DNA of 64,000 nucleotides. It comes from JAKANT01 sp035502095. Lineage in GTDB: Bacteria > Pseudomonadota > Gammaproteobacteria > Burkholderiales > Burkholderiaceae_F. Position 1 is the first letter of the stretch; every line of letters begins with the position of its first letter. This document shows, one piece after another, positions 53,840 through 64,000 of this stretch. The stretch spans positions 102,635 through 166,634 of the forward strand of contig DATJUX010000010.1 in assembly GCA_035502095.1 (NCBI GenBank). Direction: 5' to 3'. The notes under the pieces were generated by a model, which saw only the letters and a list, made by a program, of their open reading frames with translations, ran no database searches and had not been told where the DNA came from. Position numbers and translations under genes: made by a program.

Positions 53840-54709
53840 ATGTCCGACCCGCAGCCCTACGACGCCCTGCCCTCGTTGCCACCTGCGGCCGCGGAGAAGG
53901 TCGTGCCCGCAGTGATCGATGGTGTCGCGCTCGCGCGCTTGTACGGCGAGCCGCTGTTCAAGCTTCCGGAGGATCTCTACATCCCGCCCGACGCGCTGGA
54001 GGTTTTCCTCGAGGCCTTCGAAGGACCGCTCGACTTGCTGCTCTACCTGATCCGCAAGCAGAACTTCAACGTGCTCGACATTCCGATGGCGCGGCTTACC
54101 GAGCAGTATCTGGCCTACGTCGAGCAGATCCGTCGGAGCAACCTGGAGCTTGCCGCGGACTACCTGCTGATGGCCGCGATGCTGATCGAGATCAAGTCGC
54201 GCATGTTGCTGCCGATGCGGCGCACGGATTCGGGTGAAGAAGCGCCGGACCCGCGTGCGGAGCTGGTGCGCCGGCTGGTCGAATACGAGCGCATCAAGCT
54301 CGCCGCTGCCCGCCTGGACGAGCTGCCGCGCGTCGGCCGCGACTTCGCGCGCGCCATCGTCGCGATCGAGCAGACCATGACGCAGCGGCTGCCGATGGTC
54401 GCGGTGGCCGACCTGCAATCGGCGTGGAACGACGTGCTCAGGCGCGCCAGGCTGCACGCGCACCATCGCATCTCGCGCGAGGAATTGTCGGTGCGCGAGC
54501 ACATGAGCCTCATCCTGCGCAAGCTGAGCGGCCGCCAGTTCGTCGAATTCGGCGATTTCTTCGACGGCCGGCTGCTCGCGCAAGGTCCGCCCGTGGTGAT
54601 CGTGCACTTCCTGGCGCTGCTCGAACTCACGCGCGAGAACCTGATCGAAGTCACGCAAGCGGCGCCGTTTGCGCCGATCTACCTGCGCCTGGGCTATACC
54701 CCGAGCTGA
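53840..54709 (+). CDS. scpA: Segregation and condensation protein A
   Basis: 289 residues, the kleisin that joins the SMC head domains with ScpB during chromosome condensation. After a variable N-terminus come FEGPLDLLLYLIRKQNFNVLDIPMARLTEQYL (start of the ScpA N-domain), LAADYLLMAAMLIEIKSRMLLP, and a C-terminal winged-helix portion with VVIVHFLALLELTREN. The ATG at 53840 is chosen because the family begins just after it. No scpB or smc gene is adjacent in the window. The stop overlaps the ModE-like start (TGATG), an unusual pairing. Confidence 0.93.
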   Translation: MSDPQPYDALPSLPPAAAEKVVPAVIDGVALARLYGEPLFKLPEDLYIPPDALEVFLEAFEGPLDLLLYLIRKQNFNVLDIPMARLTEQYLAYVEQIRRSNLELAADYLLMAAMLIEIKSRMLLPMRRTDSGEEAPDPRAELVRRLVEYERIKLAAARLDELPRVGRDFARAIVAIEQTMTQRLPMVAVADLQSAWNDVLRRARLHAHHRISREELSVREHMSLILRKLSGRQFVEFGDFFDGRLLAQGPPVVIVHFLALLELTRENLIEVTQAAPFAPIYLRLGYTPS

Positions 54710-55167
54710 TGGCCCGGTCCGCGCCGCGCCTGACGATCCGCATCGATTTCGATGCCGATCGCCTCGGTCACGGCAAGGTGGCGTTGCTGGAGGAGATCGG
54801 CCGCCTGCGGTCGCTTGCCGCCGCGGCGCGCGCGCTTGACATGTCGTACAAGCGCGCTTGGGAATTGCTGGGCATGCTCAATGCGATGTTCGAGCAGCCG
54901 GTCGCGATCGCGCACCCGGGGCGCAATCTGGAGGGCAGCACCGATCTGACGCCGTTCGGCGAACGCGTGATCGCGCTGTACCGCGCCATGGAGCGCCGCG
55001 CCACCCATGCCGCGGCCGCGGGCCTGGAGGAACTCGGGGCCGCCGTGCGGGGCGAAGCGACCCGCGCTACACGCGCGCGTCGTTCGCCGGCAGCGGCTGC
55101 GAAACAGGCCGAGCGGCCCGGCCGCGCGCAAGCACCAGCGCGCTCGCGTCGAGCACGACCGACTTGA
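54709..55167 (+). CDS. ModE-like N-terminal winged-helix regulator, truncated
   Basis: 152 residues. The first ~110 form the winged helix-turn-helix of ModE (RLRSLAAAARALDMSYKRAWELLGMLNAMF, then GRNLEGSTDLTPFGERVIALYRAM). The two molybdate-binding TOBE/MopI domains of full ModE are absent and replaced by an Ala/Arg-rich tail. It is coupled to scpA by a stop/start overlap and convergent with modC, overlapping its 3' end on the opposite strand by 101 bases. It may still bind mod promoter DNA, but with no molybdate pocket it would sense the ion indirectly, if at all. Confidence 0.82.
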   Translation: MARSAPRLTIRIDFDADRLGHGKVALLEEIGRLRSLAAAARALDMSYKRAWELLGMLNAMFEQPVAIAHPGRNLEGSTDLTPFGERVIALYRAMERRATHAAAAGLEELGAAVRGEATRATRARRSPAAAAKQAERPGRAQAPARSRRARPT

Positions 55168-56254
55168 CCAGGCACCACACGCGCAAGCCGGGAACGAGGC
55201 CGAGGCGATCGACCGATTCGCGCGTGATCGTGACGACGAGGACCGTGGAGGGGCTGACCCGGACCGTCACGAGCGCGTGCGCCGGGTGGCCCGCCGAACG
55301 CGACCCGACCGATTCGATCGAACCCTCGATGCGGTTCGTGATGCTCACGTCGCCCGGCCGGACCAGCGCCAGCGCCACCTCGCGCGCCGGGATCCGCAAG
55401 CGCACCTGCGTGCCGGGCGCAAGATCGACGCGCGGCACCCGCAGCGCGAACCCGTCGCACGCGAGCGTCGACAGTTGATAGCGGTCGTCGTGCGAAGCGA
55501 CGACGGCAAACACCAGCGCGCCGGGCTCGGCGGCCGAGAAGAACTGGCGCGCGGACTCGTCGAGCAGCACATCGCTGATCGGGCCGGCGGTCACCACCCG
55601 TCCCGCATCGACCAGCACGAGCGCCGTCGCCAGGCGCAGCACCTCGTCCGGCGAGTGGCTGACATACAGGATCGGGATGGCGAACTCGTCGCGCAGCCGT
55701 TCGATGTACGGCAGGATCTCCGCCTTGCGCGCGGCATCGAGCGAGGCCAGCGGCTCGTCCATCAGCAACAGGCGCGGCTGGGCGAGAAGCGCTCGCCCGA
55801 AGGCAACGCGCTGTTTCTCGCCGCCCGACAGCGTGTGCGGGCGGCGCTCGAGCAACGCGCCGAGGCCGAGCAGGTCGACCACCGCGTCGAACGCCACGGG
55901 CGCACCGCCGCTGCGCGCGCCTGCGCGCCGCCGGCCGTAGTCGAGGTTGCCGCGCACGCTGAGGTGCGGAAACAGGCGCGCGTCCTGGAAGACATAACCG
56001 AGGCCGCGCCGTTCGACCGGCAGAAGAACCCTGGCGGAAGAGTCGAAGAAAACGGTCGAGCCGATCGCGATCCGGCCGCGATCGGGCTGGTGCATACCGG
56101 CGACGAGGTTGATGAGAGTCGATTTGCCCGCTCCGCTCACGCCGAAAATCGCCGTGAGCCCGGAAAGCGGCAGGTCGAGGTCGCACGCAAACTCGAAGGC
56201 GCCGAGTTGCTTTGCCGCGTCGATGCGCAGCCGCTCGGCCGCGGATTCGCTCAT
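55067..56254 (-). CDS. modC: Molybdate ABC transporter ATP-binding protein ModC
   Basis: 395 residues. ABC ATPase domain with Walker A GVSGAGKS (38-45), Q-loop, signature LSGGEKQRVAF (~130-140), Walker B LLLMDEP and H-loop YVSHSPDE. The C-terminal Mop/TOBE part (~290-365) binds molybdate and gates the transporter. The ATG overlaps the modB stop by 4 bases (ATGA). Its 3' end overlaps the convergent ModE-like gene by 101 bases. Confidence 0.93.
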   Translation of the reverse strand: MSESAAERLRIDAAKQLGAFEFACDLDLPLSGLTAIFGVSGAGKSTLINLVAGMHQPDRGRIAIGSTVFFDSSARVLLPVERRGLGYVFQDARLFPHLSVRGNLDYGRRRAGARSGGAPVAFDAVVDLLGLGALLERRPHTLSGGEKQRVAFGRALLAQPRLLLMDEPLASLDAARKAEILPYIERLRDEFAIPILYVSHSPDEVLRLATALVLVDAGRVVTAGPISDVLLDESARQFFSAAEPGALVFAVVASHDDRYQLSTLACDGFALRVPRVDLAPGTQVRLRIPAREVALALVRPGDVSITNRIEGSIESVGSRSAGHPAHALVTVRVSPSTVLVVTITRESVDRLGLVPGLRVWCLVKSVVLDASALVLARGRAARPVSQPLPANDARV

Positions 56255-56940
56255 GCGCGCCCCAGCATGCGCCGCACGCGGCGCGCCAGCATCTCCGAGA
56301 CGAACAGCGCACTGAGCGCGAGCACGAGCGAGATCAGCACCAGGCGCAGGGCCGCCGCCTCGCCGTCCGGTGTCTGCGCCAGGCTGTAGATCGCCAGCGA
56401 AAGCGTCTGGGTTTCGCCCGCGACATTGCCGACGAACGTGATCGTCGCGCCGAAGTCGCCGAGCGACGACGCGAAGGCGACGATGCTGCCGGTGAGGACG
56501 CCGGGCAGCATCAAAGGCAGCGTCACGCTGAAAAACACGTCGAGACGCGAGGCGCCCAGGGTGCGCGCGGCGAATTCGAGGCCGCGGTCGACCGCCTCGA
56601 GGGCCAGCCGGATCGAGCGCACCATCAGCGGGAACGACATCACCGCAGCCGCGACGGCGGCGCCCCAGCGCGTGAAGATCAGGCGCAGGCCGAAAGTCTC
56701 GTAGAGCCAGCCCCCGATCGGGCCTTTCGTCCCCAGGAGGATGAGCAGGAAGAAGCCGATCACGACCGGCGGCAGCACCAGCGGCAGATGCACGATCGCG
56801 TCGACCAGCGTCTTGCCCGCGAAATCGCGCCGCGCCAGCAACCAGGCGACGGCAACGGCGAACGGCAGGCTTGCGGCGACTGCGACCACCGCGACCTGCA
56901 GGCTCAGGCGCAGGGCGTCCAGTTCGACCGGAGTCAGCAT
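56251..56940 (-). CDS. modB: Molybdate ABC transporter permease ModB
   Basis: 229 residues with five or six transmembrane helices and the permease EAA loop AARTLGASRLDVFFSVTLPLM (~145-165). HLPLVLPPVVIGFFLLILLG near the start is typical of ModB. It is part of the minus-strand modABC operon. Confidence 0.93.
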   Translation of the reverse strand: MLTPVELDALRLSLQVAVVAVAASLPFAVAVAWLLARRDFAGKTLVDAIVHLPLVLPPVVIGFFLLILLGTKGPIGGWLYETFGLRLIFTRWGAAVAAAVMSFPLMVRSIRLALEAVDRGLEFAARTLGASRLDVFFSVTLPLMLPGVLTGSIVAFASSLGDFGATITFVGNVAGETQTLSLAIYSLAQTPDGEAAALRLVLISLVLALSALFVSEMLARRVRRMLGRA

Positions 56941-57029
56941 GGGCGCGAAGGCTACCCGAAGGCCGACCGCGCACGGCCGCGTCGGGCGCTATGTTGCCTG
57001 CGCCCCGCCCAGCAGCGGCCCGCGATCAC

Positions 57030-57800
57030 CTAGTGCACGACGAATCCGAACTTGCGGAAGATCGCCTTCGACTCGTCGCTTTCGAGAAATGCAAGAAACT
57101 CGCGCGCCGCCGGAGTGTCGTGCCGCGCCACGAGTGCCACCGGGTAGGTGACGGGCTTGTGGCTCGTGGCCGGGAAAACCCCCGCCACCCGGACCTTCTG
57201 CGACAGCGCGGCGTCGGTCGAATACACGATGCCCGCTGCGGCCTCGCCACGCTCCACGAATGCGAGCGCGACCCGTACGTTCTCCGCGCGCACCAGGCGC
57301 GTCTGCGCGAAGTCCCAAGTGCCAAGGTTCTTCAGCGCCTCCTCGGCATAGCGACCCACCGGGACGTTGCTCGGGTCGCCGGTCACCCAACGCCCATCCG
57401 CGCCGAGCACGCGCGCAAAGTCGAAGCCGGGCTTCAGTTCGATCTGCGCGGTGTTCCCGGCCGGGACGACCAGCACCAGACTGTTGCCGAGCAGGGGCTT
57501 GCGCGTGGCATCGACGATCAGGTTGCGTTGCTGCAGGTAGTCCATCCACTGCTCGTCGGCGCTCGCGAAGATCGCGGCCGGCGCGCCCTGCTCGATCTGG
57601 CGCGCCAGCGCGCTCGACGCGGCGAAGGAGAATATCGCGCCGTGGCCCGTACGCTGCCGATAGGCGGCGCCGATCTCTTCCAGCGCATTCTGCAGGCTCG
57701 CCGCGGCGAACACCGTGATCTCCTGGGCGCGCGAGGGCGCCGGAACAGCGAGGGTCAACGCGGCCGCGAGGCCGGCTGCCACCAATAGACGGAACACCAT
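57030..57800 (-). CDS. modA: Molybdate ABC transporter substrate-binding protein ModA
   Basis: 256 residues with a signal peptide (~1-24, ending SRA-QEI). The mature protein shows the ModA start ITVFAAASLQNALEEI and the ligand-site region SFAASSALARQIEQGAPAAIFASADEQWMDYL. GIVYSTDAALS later also fits. It should bind molybdate or tungstate in the periplasm. The ATG at 57800 is preferred because it begins the signal peptide. The 90-base gap to modB leaves room for a small control element but no terminator is visible. Confidence 0.94.
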   Translation of the reverse strand: MVFRLLVAAGLAAALTLAVPAPSRAQEITVFAAASLQNALEEIGAAYRQRTGHGAIFSFAASSALARQIEQGAPAAIFASADEQWMDYLQQRNLIVDATRKPLLGNSLVLVVPAGNTAQIELKPGFDFARVLGADGRWVTGDPSNVPVGRYAEEALKNLGTWDFAQTRLVRAENVRVALAFVERGEAAAGIVYSTDAALSQKVRVAGVFPATSHKPVTYPVALVARHDTPAAREFLAFLESDESKAIFRKFGFVVH

Positions 57801-57824
57801 GGGCGATCCTTTCCTATTTCCACC

Positions 57825-57840
57825 CGGATATAGGATACCG
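57825..57840. promoter_or_regulatory. AT-rich motif upstream of modA, weak ModE-site candidate
   Basis: CGGATATAGGATACCG lies 25 bases upstream of the modA ATG and contains TAT and ATA steps reminiscent of ModE operators. The dyad is imperfect and shorter than the classical site, so this is only a candidate. Confidence 0.2.
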
Positions 57841-57891
57841 AAGTCGGGCCGCTGTTTACACTTCGCGCCGCCGCAGCAGCCCGGTCCGCGC

Positions 57892-59997
57892 ATGAAGTAC
57901 GCCTGCGTCTCCGCAGCACTCGTCCTTTCGTTGAACACCGTCATGGCGCAGCCCGCCGATCCTTATCTCTGGCTCGAGGACGTGACCGGCGATCGCGCGC
58001 TAGCGTGGGTCAGGGACCAGAACGCGCGCACCGAGAGGACATTTGACGCGGATCCGCGCTACGACAGGTTGCGGCGCGAATTCCTCGCGATCCTGGACTC
58101 GCGCGCGCAGATTCCGTATGTCGAGCGGATGGACGGTCACTACTACAACTACTGGCGCGACGCGCGCAACCCGCGCGGCATCTGGCGCCGGATCGCGGTC
58201 GCCGATTACGCGCGAACCGACCCGGCCTGGGAGACAGTGCTCGATCTCGATGCGCTCGCCAAGGCCGAGAACGAGAACTGGGTCTGGAGGACGCCGGTCT
58301 GCCTGCGTCCGGAACATCGCGAGCATCCGTACGCGCGATGTTTGGTGCGCCTGTCGCGCGGCGGCGCGGACGCGACGGTCGACCGGGAATTCGACCTGCG
58401 CGCGAAGGACTTCGTGCAGGGCGGCTTTGCGCTTGCGGAAGCCAAGTCGGAAGTCGACTGGGAAGACGAGGATCACCTCTGGGTCGGCACCGACTTCGGT
58501 CCCGGCAGCCTGACCGAGTCGGGTTACGCGCGCATCGTGAAACGCTGGCGGCGCGGCACGCCGCTCGGCGAGGCGCAGACGGTATTCACGGGTGCGGCGA
58601 CCGACGTCGCGATCGCGATCTTCAAGGAGTACCAGGGTCCGGTGCGCGACTGGGTCTATCGCGGCCTGAGCGTGCGCGAGCAGGAGTATTTCGCGCTCGT
58701 CGAAGGCACGCCGCTGAAGCTCGATGTGCCGCGTGACGTGACGATGCAGGTGTATCACGAGTGGCTGCTGCTGCGCACGCAAAGTCCCTGGAAGCCGGCC
58801 GATCGCGAGTTCGCCGCGGGCAGCCTGCTCGCGATCAGCTGCGATCGCTTTCTGCGCGGTGCGCGCGACGTGAGCGTCCTGTACGAGCCGGGACCGCGCC
58901 GCGCGCTGCAGACGGTGTCGCTCGCCCGCTCCGCCGTGCTCATTACCGAACTGGACAACGTGCATTCGCGCATGCGCGCCGTGACGTTCGACGGCAAGGC
59001 GTGGCACGCGCGCCCGGTTCACGCGCCGGAAAACGTGCAACTCGCAGTCGTGACCAGCGACTGGGACTTCGACGACTACCTGGTCACGGTGCAGGGCTTC
59101 ACGACACCGACCACGCTCTACGCAGGCAGCGCCGGCGTGGCGCGCCGGGAGGATCTCCGCGCCCTGAAAGCGCTGCCCGCGTTCTTCGACGCATCGGGCA
59201 TCGTCACCGAGCAACTCGAAGCGACGAGCCGCGATGGCACGCGCATTCCGTATTTCATCGCCAAGCGGCGCGATCTGAAGCAGGACGGCAACAATCCCGC
59301 ACTCCTGCAAGGGTATGGCGGGTTCGCCAATCCGCAGTTGCCGACCTACTCGGCGGTGCTTGGACGGGGGTGGCTCGAAGCGGGCGGCGCGCTTGTGCGC
59401 GCCAACATACGCGGCGGCGGCGAATTCGGTCCGGAGTGGCATCGCACCGCGCAGCGCGCGGGACGCCAGAAGACCTTCGACGACTTCATCGCGGTCGCGG
59501 AGGACCTGGTACGCCGCGGCATCACCCGCCCTGCGCGTCTCGGCATCCTCGGCGGCAGCCAGGGTGGGCTGCTCGTCACGGGCACGATGGTCCAGCGTCC
59601 CGAACTCTTCGGTGCCGTGGTGGCGCAGGTTCCGCTCACGGACATGCTGCGCTATCACAAGCTGCTGGCCGGTGCCTCGTGGATGGGCGAATACGGCAAC
59701 CCCGACGTCGTCGACGACCGGGCGTTCATTGCCAAATACTCCCCGTATCAGAACGCGCAGGCTGGCGTGCGCTATCCGCCGATCTATCTCGCCACGTCGA
59801 CCCGCGACGATCGGGTGCACCCGGGCCACGCACGCAAGCTGGCAGCGCGCCTGCTCGACCAGGGCCACGACGTGCTGTATTTCGAGAACGTCGAGGGAGG
59901 CCACGCCGCGGGCGCCGACAACGCGCAAGCTGCGCGCATGTGGGCGCAGACCATCGCATTCCTCGCGCGCCAGCTCGGGCTGCCGGAGCCCAAGTAG
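57892..59997 (+). CDS. Prolyl oligopeptidase family serine peptidase (S9)
   Basis: 701 residues with a signal peptide (~1-19), so probably periplasmic. After a propeller domain (~70-420) comes the alpha/beta-hydrolase domain with Ser556 in GGSQGG, Asp639/640 in TRDDRVHPGH and His671 in EGGHAAG. The YLWLEDVTGDRALAWV opening fits the prolyl-oligopeptidase/oligopeptidase B group. It would cleave short proline-containing peptides. The ATG at 57892 is chosen for its signal peptide; it is divergent from modA. Confidence 0.92.
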   Translation: MKYACVSAALVLSLNTVMAQPADPYLWLEDVTGDRALAWVRDQNARTERTFDADPRYDRLRREFLAILDSRAQIPYVERMDGHYYNYWRDARNPRGIWRRIAVADYARTDPAWETVLDLDALAKAENENWVWRTPVCLRPEHREHPYARCLVRLSRGGADATVDREFDLRAKDFVQGGFALAEAKSEVDWEDEDHLWVGTDFGPGSLTESGYARIVKRWRRGTPLGEAQTVFTGAATDVAIAIFKEYQGPVRDWVYRGLSVREQEYFALVEGTPLKLDVPRDVTMQVYHEWLLLRTQSPWKPADREFAAGSLLAISCDRFLRGARDVSVLYEPGPRRALQTVSLARSAVLITELDNVHSRMRAVTFDGKAWHARPVHAPENVQLAVVTSDWDFDDYLVTVQGFTTPTTLYAGSAGVARREDLRALKALPAFFDASGIVTEQLEATSRDGTRIPYFIAKRRDLKQDGNNPALLQGYGGFANPQLPTYSAVLGRGWLEAGGALVRANIRGGGEFGPEWHRTAQRAGRQKTFDDFIAVAEDLVRRGITRPARLGILGGSQGGLLVTGTMVQRPELFGAVVAQVPLTDMLRYHKLLAGASWMGEYGNPDVVDDRAFIAKYSPYQNAQAGVRYPPIYLATSTRDDRVHPGHARKLAARLLDQGHDVLYFENVEGGHAAGADNAQAARMWAQTIAFLARQLGLPEPK

Positions 59998-60142
59998 CTG
60001 CCCCTCGGGAGGCGCCGCCGGTCCGCGGGCGTTGCGGCAAAACAACCGCCCATCGGCCCGTTGCGAGCGCAAACGTCGGACGACATTACAAGTCCTCCGC
60101 GGCCAGGATCAACAATTATTCAGAATCAATGATTTGGGCTAT

Positions 60143-60158
60143 TGGCCCGCTCCTTGCA
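60143..60158 (+). promoter_or_regulatory. Sigma-54-like promoter before the PEP-CTERM gene
   Basis: TGGCCC-GCTCC-TTGCA has the TGGC and TTGC elements of an RpoN promoter at exact spacing (one mismatch to TGGCAC), about 90 bases upstream of the PEP-CTERM GTG start. Sigma-54 control by the PrsK/PrsR system is known for PEP-CTERM genes, which supports the call. No prsR is in the window. Confidence 0.65.
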
Positions 60159-60246
60159 CCGACCATCCGAAAGGTTGAACACGCACGGTCGCCAAGCTAG
60201 TGTTCGCCCGCGGGGGATAAAGGGGAAAGGTTACCGGAGGGCTGGT

Positions 60247-60909
60247 GTGAACCGAAAAATTCTCAGTTTGATGATCGGCATCGCGCTGACGTTTTCTGCG
60301 TCGGCGCATGCGGCACCGCTGCCGGCGCCGGCCAATTGTCTGCCGCCGCCGAATCCCGCCGACCTTTCCGTCAGCGACGTGACGTTCGCCGCCATCAACG
60401 CGAGCGACTGCTACGGGGTCGTGCAGGCATCGTCGAACTCCGCGTCGACGATCGGCTTCGACGGCTTCACACCCCTGCTCGTCGATGCCGTGCCAGACGG
60501 GGCGACGGTCACAAACACCGTCGATGGGGTCACGTTCACGCTGGGCGTTACGTACCTGCAAAACCCGCTCGATCAAACTGCGGGCAATTGGTCCCTGACT
60601 TGGATCGGCGGCAGCGCGCCCATCACGCTCGACATCGTCGCGGTGCTGCAGAGCCCGAGCACATTCGTTTCGTACCTCTTCAGCGACCTCGTGCTGGCCA
60701 CGACGCCCGGATCCGGCACCGGAACCTGGGCCATCAACTACCAGTTCAACGAGGACATTCCGATCCTCTCGACTTTCTCGATCTACGTGAGCGGAATCAG
60801 CGGTGCGACGCCTCCCGCTCCGGTCGACGAACCGGCCAGCGTTGCGCTGCTTGGTGTCGCCGCGTTGGGCTTGGGGGTGCTGCTCCGACGCAGGCTCGCC
60901 CGCGCCTGA
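60247..60909 (+). CDS. PEP-CTERM sorting domain protein
   Basis: 220 residues. The GTG at 60247 has GGAGG upstream and starts a signal peptide (~1-24, ending HAAP). The body is a low-charge, Ser/Thr/Ala-rich beta domain. The C-terminus is a typical exosortase signal: a DEPAS motif (a PEP variant), a hydrophobic helix (VALLGVAALGLGVLL) and an RRRLARA tail. Exosortase should cleave it at the membrane and release it to the cell surface or biofilm matrix. The exosortase gene (epsH/xrtA) is not in the window. Confidence 0.83.
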   Translation: MNRKILSLMIGIALTFSASAHAAPLPAPANCLPPPNPADLSVSDVTFAAINASDCYGVVQASSNSASTIGFDGFTPLLVDAVPDGATVTNTVDGVTFTLGVTYLQNPLDQTAGNWSLTWIGGSAPITLDIVAVLQSPSTFVSYLFSDLVLATTPGSGTGTWAINYQFNEDIPILSTFSIYVSGISGATPPAPVDEPASVALLGVAALGLGVLLRRRLARA

Positions 60910-60924
60910 GCGTGCCGCCGAACG

Positions 60925-62082
60925 TCACTCGGCGGTGAAGAAGCCCTTCATGCGATCCATGAAGGATTTCGTCTGCGGCGAGTGACGCGCACCACCTTCC
61001 TTCACCGCGCTGTCGAACTCGCGCAGCAATCGCTTCTGCGCCTCCGTGAGGCGCAGCGGAATCTCCACCACCACGTGGCAATACAAGTCGCCCGGATACG
61101 CTGAGCGCACGCCCTTCACTCCCTTGCCGCGCAGGCGGAATGTCTTGCCGTTCTGCGTGCCCTCCGGGACCGTGACGCTCACCTTGTCGGTCAGGGTGGC
61201 GACTTCCACGTCGCCTCCGAGCGCTGCGGTCGCAACGGAGATCGGTACCTCGCAGTGCAGATCGTCGCCGTCGCGCTGGAACACCTCGTGCGGCTTGATG
61301 CGGATCTCGACATAGAGGTCGCCCGAGGGGCCCCCGTTTACGCCAGGCTCGCCTTTGCCGGCGAGCCTGATGCGCTGTCCCTCATCGATGCCGGCGGGGA
61401 TGGTGACTTCGAGCACCTTGTTCTTCTTGATGCGCCCTTCGCCGTGGCAGGCCGAGCACGGGTCCGGGATCACCTTGCCGCTGCCGTGACAGGTCGGACA
61501 GGTCTGCTGGATCGAAAAAAATCCCTGCGTGACACGTACAGCGCCGGCGCCGCCGCACGTGGAGCAGGTGCGCGCCTTCGTCCCGGGCTTTGCGCCGCTG
61601 CCGTCGCAGGTCTCGCATTTGTCCCAGCTCGGAACGCGGATCTCGGTGGCAAAGCCGCGCGCCGCCTGCTCCAGGCTGAGTTCCATGTTGTAGCGCAGGT
61701 CCGCCCCACGAAACGCACCCGAGCGCCCGCCACCGCCACGGCCGCCACCGAAGATGTCGCCGAAGATGTCGCCGAATGCGTCGGCGAAGCTGCCGAAGCC
61801 CTGGCCGGCACCGAAGCCGCCCGCGGCGCCCGCGGCATTCGGATCCACGCCCGCATGGCCGAAGCGGTCGTACGCCGCGCGCTTGCTCGCATCGGTGAGG
61901 ATCTCGTAGGCCTCCTTTGCCTCCTTGAATTTCTCCTCGGATTCCTTTGCGCTCGCACCCTCCCTGCCCTGGTTGCGGTCGGGGTGGTGTTTCATCGCGA
62001 GCTTGCGATAAGCCTTCTTGATCTCGTCTTCCGAGGCGTTCTTGGCGACGCCGAGGACGTCGTAGTAGTCGCGTTTGGCCAT
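60925..62082 (-). CDS. dnaJ: Chaperone DnaJ
   Basis: 385 residues, the Hsp40 partner of DnaK. Visible: the J-domain with HPD (~33-35) in KHHPDRNQG, a Gly/Phe-rich segment (~75-120), four CxxCxGxG zinc repeats (CETCDGSG, CSTCGGAG, CPTCHGSG, CSACHGEG) and the C-terminal substrate-binding domain. The ATG at 62082 (MAKRDYYDVLG) is standard. It follows dnaK after 124 bases containing a strong hairpin. Confidence 0.96.
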   Translation of the reverse strand: MAKRDYYDVLGVAKNASEDEIKKAYRKLAMKHHPDRNQGREGASAKESEEKFKEAKEAYEILTDASKRAAYDRFGHAGVDPNAAGAAGGFGAGQGFGSFADAFGDIFGDIFGGGRGGGGRSGAFRGADLRYNMELSLEQAARGFATEIRVPSWDKCETCDGSGAKPGTKARTCSTCGGAGAVRVTQGFFSIQQTCPTCHGSGKVIPDPCSACHGEGRIKKNKVLEVTIPAGIDEGQRIRLAGKGEPGVNGGPSGDLYVEIRIKPHEVFQRDGDDLHCEVPISVATAALGGDVEVATLTDKVSVTVPEGTQNGKTFRLRGKGVKGVRSAYPGDLYCHVVVEIPLRLTEAQKRLLREFDSAVKEGGARHSPQTKSFMDRMKGFFTAE

Positions 62083-62115
62083 TGGGTCAGTTCTTAACTC
62101 GCACGCATGCAACAA

Positions 62116-62158
62116 CGCCGGGACCGAGCGGCGAGTCTTCCTCCGCTCGATCCCGGCG
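62116..62158 (-). promoter_or_regulatory. Strong hairpin between dnaK and dnaJ
   Basis: CGCCGGGACCGAGCGG (62116-62131) and CCGCTCGATCCCGGCG (62143-62158) pair over 16 bases with a single mismatch around an 11-base loop. In the dnaK-dnaJ transcript this could be an RNA-processing site or partial terminator lowering dnaJ relative to dnaK. No T-run follows on either strand. Confidence 0.55.
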
Positions 62159-62206
62159 CGTCATTCCGTCGCCCGGGGCGTAGAACGACAAGGGACTGGC
62201 TGGCTC

Positions 62207-64000
<1,794 letters not shown>

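Noticed and set aside
53840..55167. Reading scpA and the ModE-like gene as one fused protein
   Set aside because: They are in different frames with a clear TGATG stop/start overlap, and each matches its own family.

Overview
The window is a G+C-rich stretch of bacterial chromosome with almost no intergenic waste. It looks like a betaproteobacterium, probably Burkholderiales or a near relative. The reasons are a DUF3460 gene, a PEP-CTERM protein behind a sigma-54-type promoter, mrp/apbC divergent from metG, and XoxF-type quinoproteins. No rRNA, tRNA, CRISPR array, prophage or insertion sequence is visible. Two genes run off the edges: moeA at the left and dnaK at the right.

Layout. 1-2 kb: moeA-moeB (molybdenum cofactor). 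2.3-5.2 kb: a PQQ alcohol dehydrogenase with lanthanide-type ligands, followed by a fused XoxJ-like/cytochrome c protein, behind a textbook sigma-54 promoter. 5.3-6.6 kb: xdhC and a small DUF3303-like gene. 6.7-9.2 kb: a YjfL/YgiC/YgiB-like envelope cluster. 9.3-12.7 kb: apbC and metG, divergent. 12.9-21.7 kb: DUF1302, DUF1329, Ycf48-like, MMPL transporter and acyl-CoA dehydrogenase, a probable hydrophobic-substrate or lipid handling set. 22-26.2 kb: ECF sigma factor, Ser/Thr kinase, two duplicated small membrane proteins and a patatin. 26.3-40.5 kb (minus strand): ppsA, an unknown secreted protein, a YeiH-type transporter, then a catabolic set (acyl-CoA synthetase, MFS, quinone oxidoreductase, serine hydrolase, BKACE, TauD-type dioxygenase) headed by a MalT-type LuxR regulator. 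40.8 kb: a UspA-hemerythrin fusion. 41.9-49.3 kb (minus strand): an eight-gene xoxF operon. 49.8-57.8 kb: DUF3460, putA, scpA, a ModE-like regulator and modABC. 57.9-64 kb: prolyl oligopeptidase, PEP-CTERM protein, dnaJ, dnaK.

Two themes run through the window. The first is lanthanide-type periplasmic alcohol oxidation. Two independent modules carry the Asp-X-Asp metal ligand pair. One has the XoxJ-like and cytochrome parts fused in one chain; the other keeps them separate and adds a SoxYZ-like carrier, a zinc metallohydrolase, a trypsin-like protease with TPRs and two small unknown periplasmic proteins. No pqq biosynthesis genes are present. The second is molybdenum: moeA, moeB, xdhC, modABC and a ModE-like protein occur, but no molybdoenzyme itself is in view.

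The best candidates for undescribed biology are the J-G fusion with its sigma-54 control region, the long xoxF relay operon, and the sigma factor/kinase locus with duplicated small membrane proteins.
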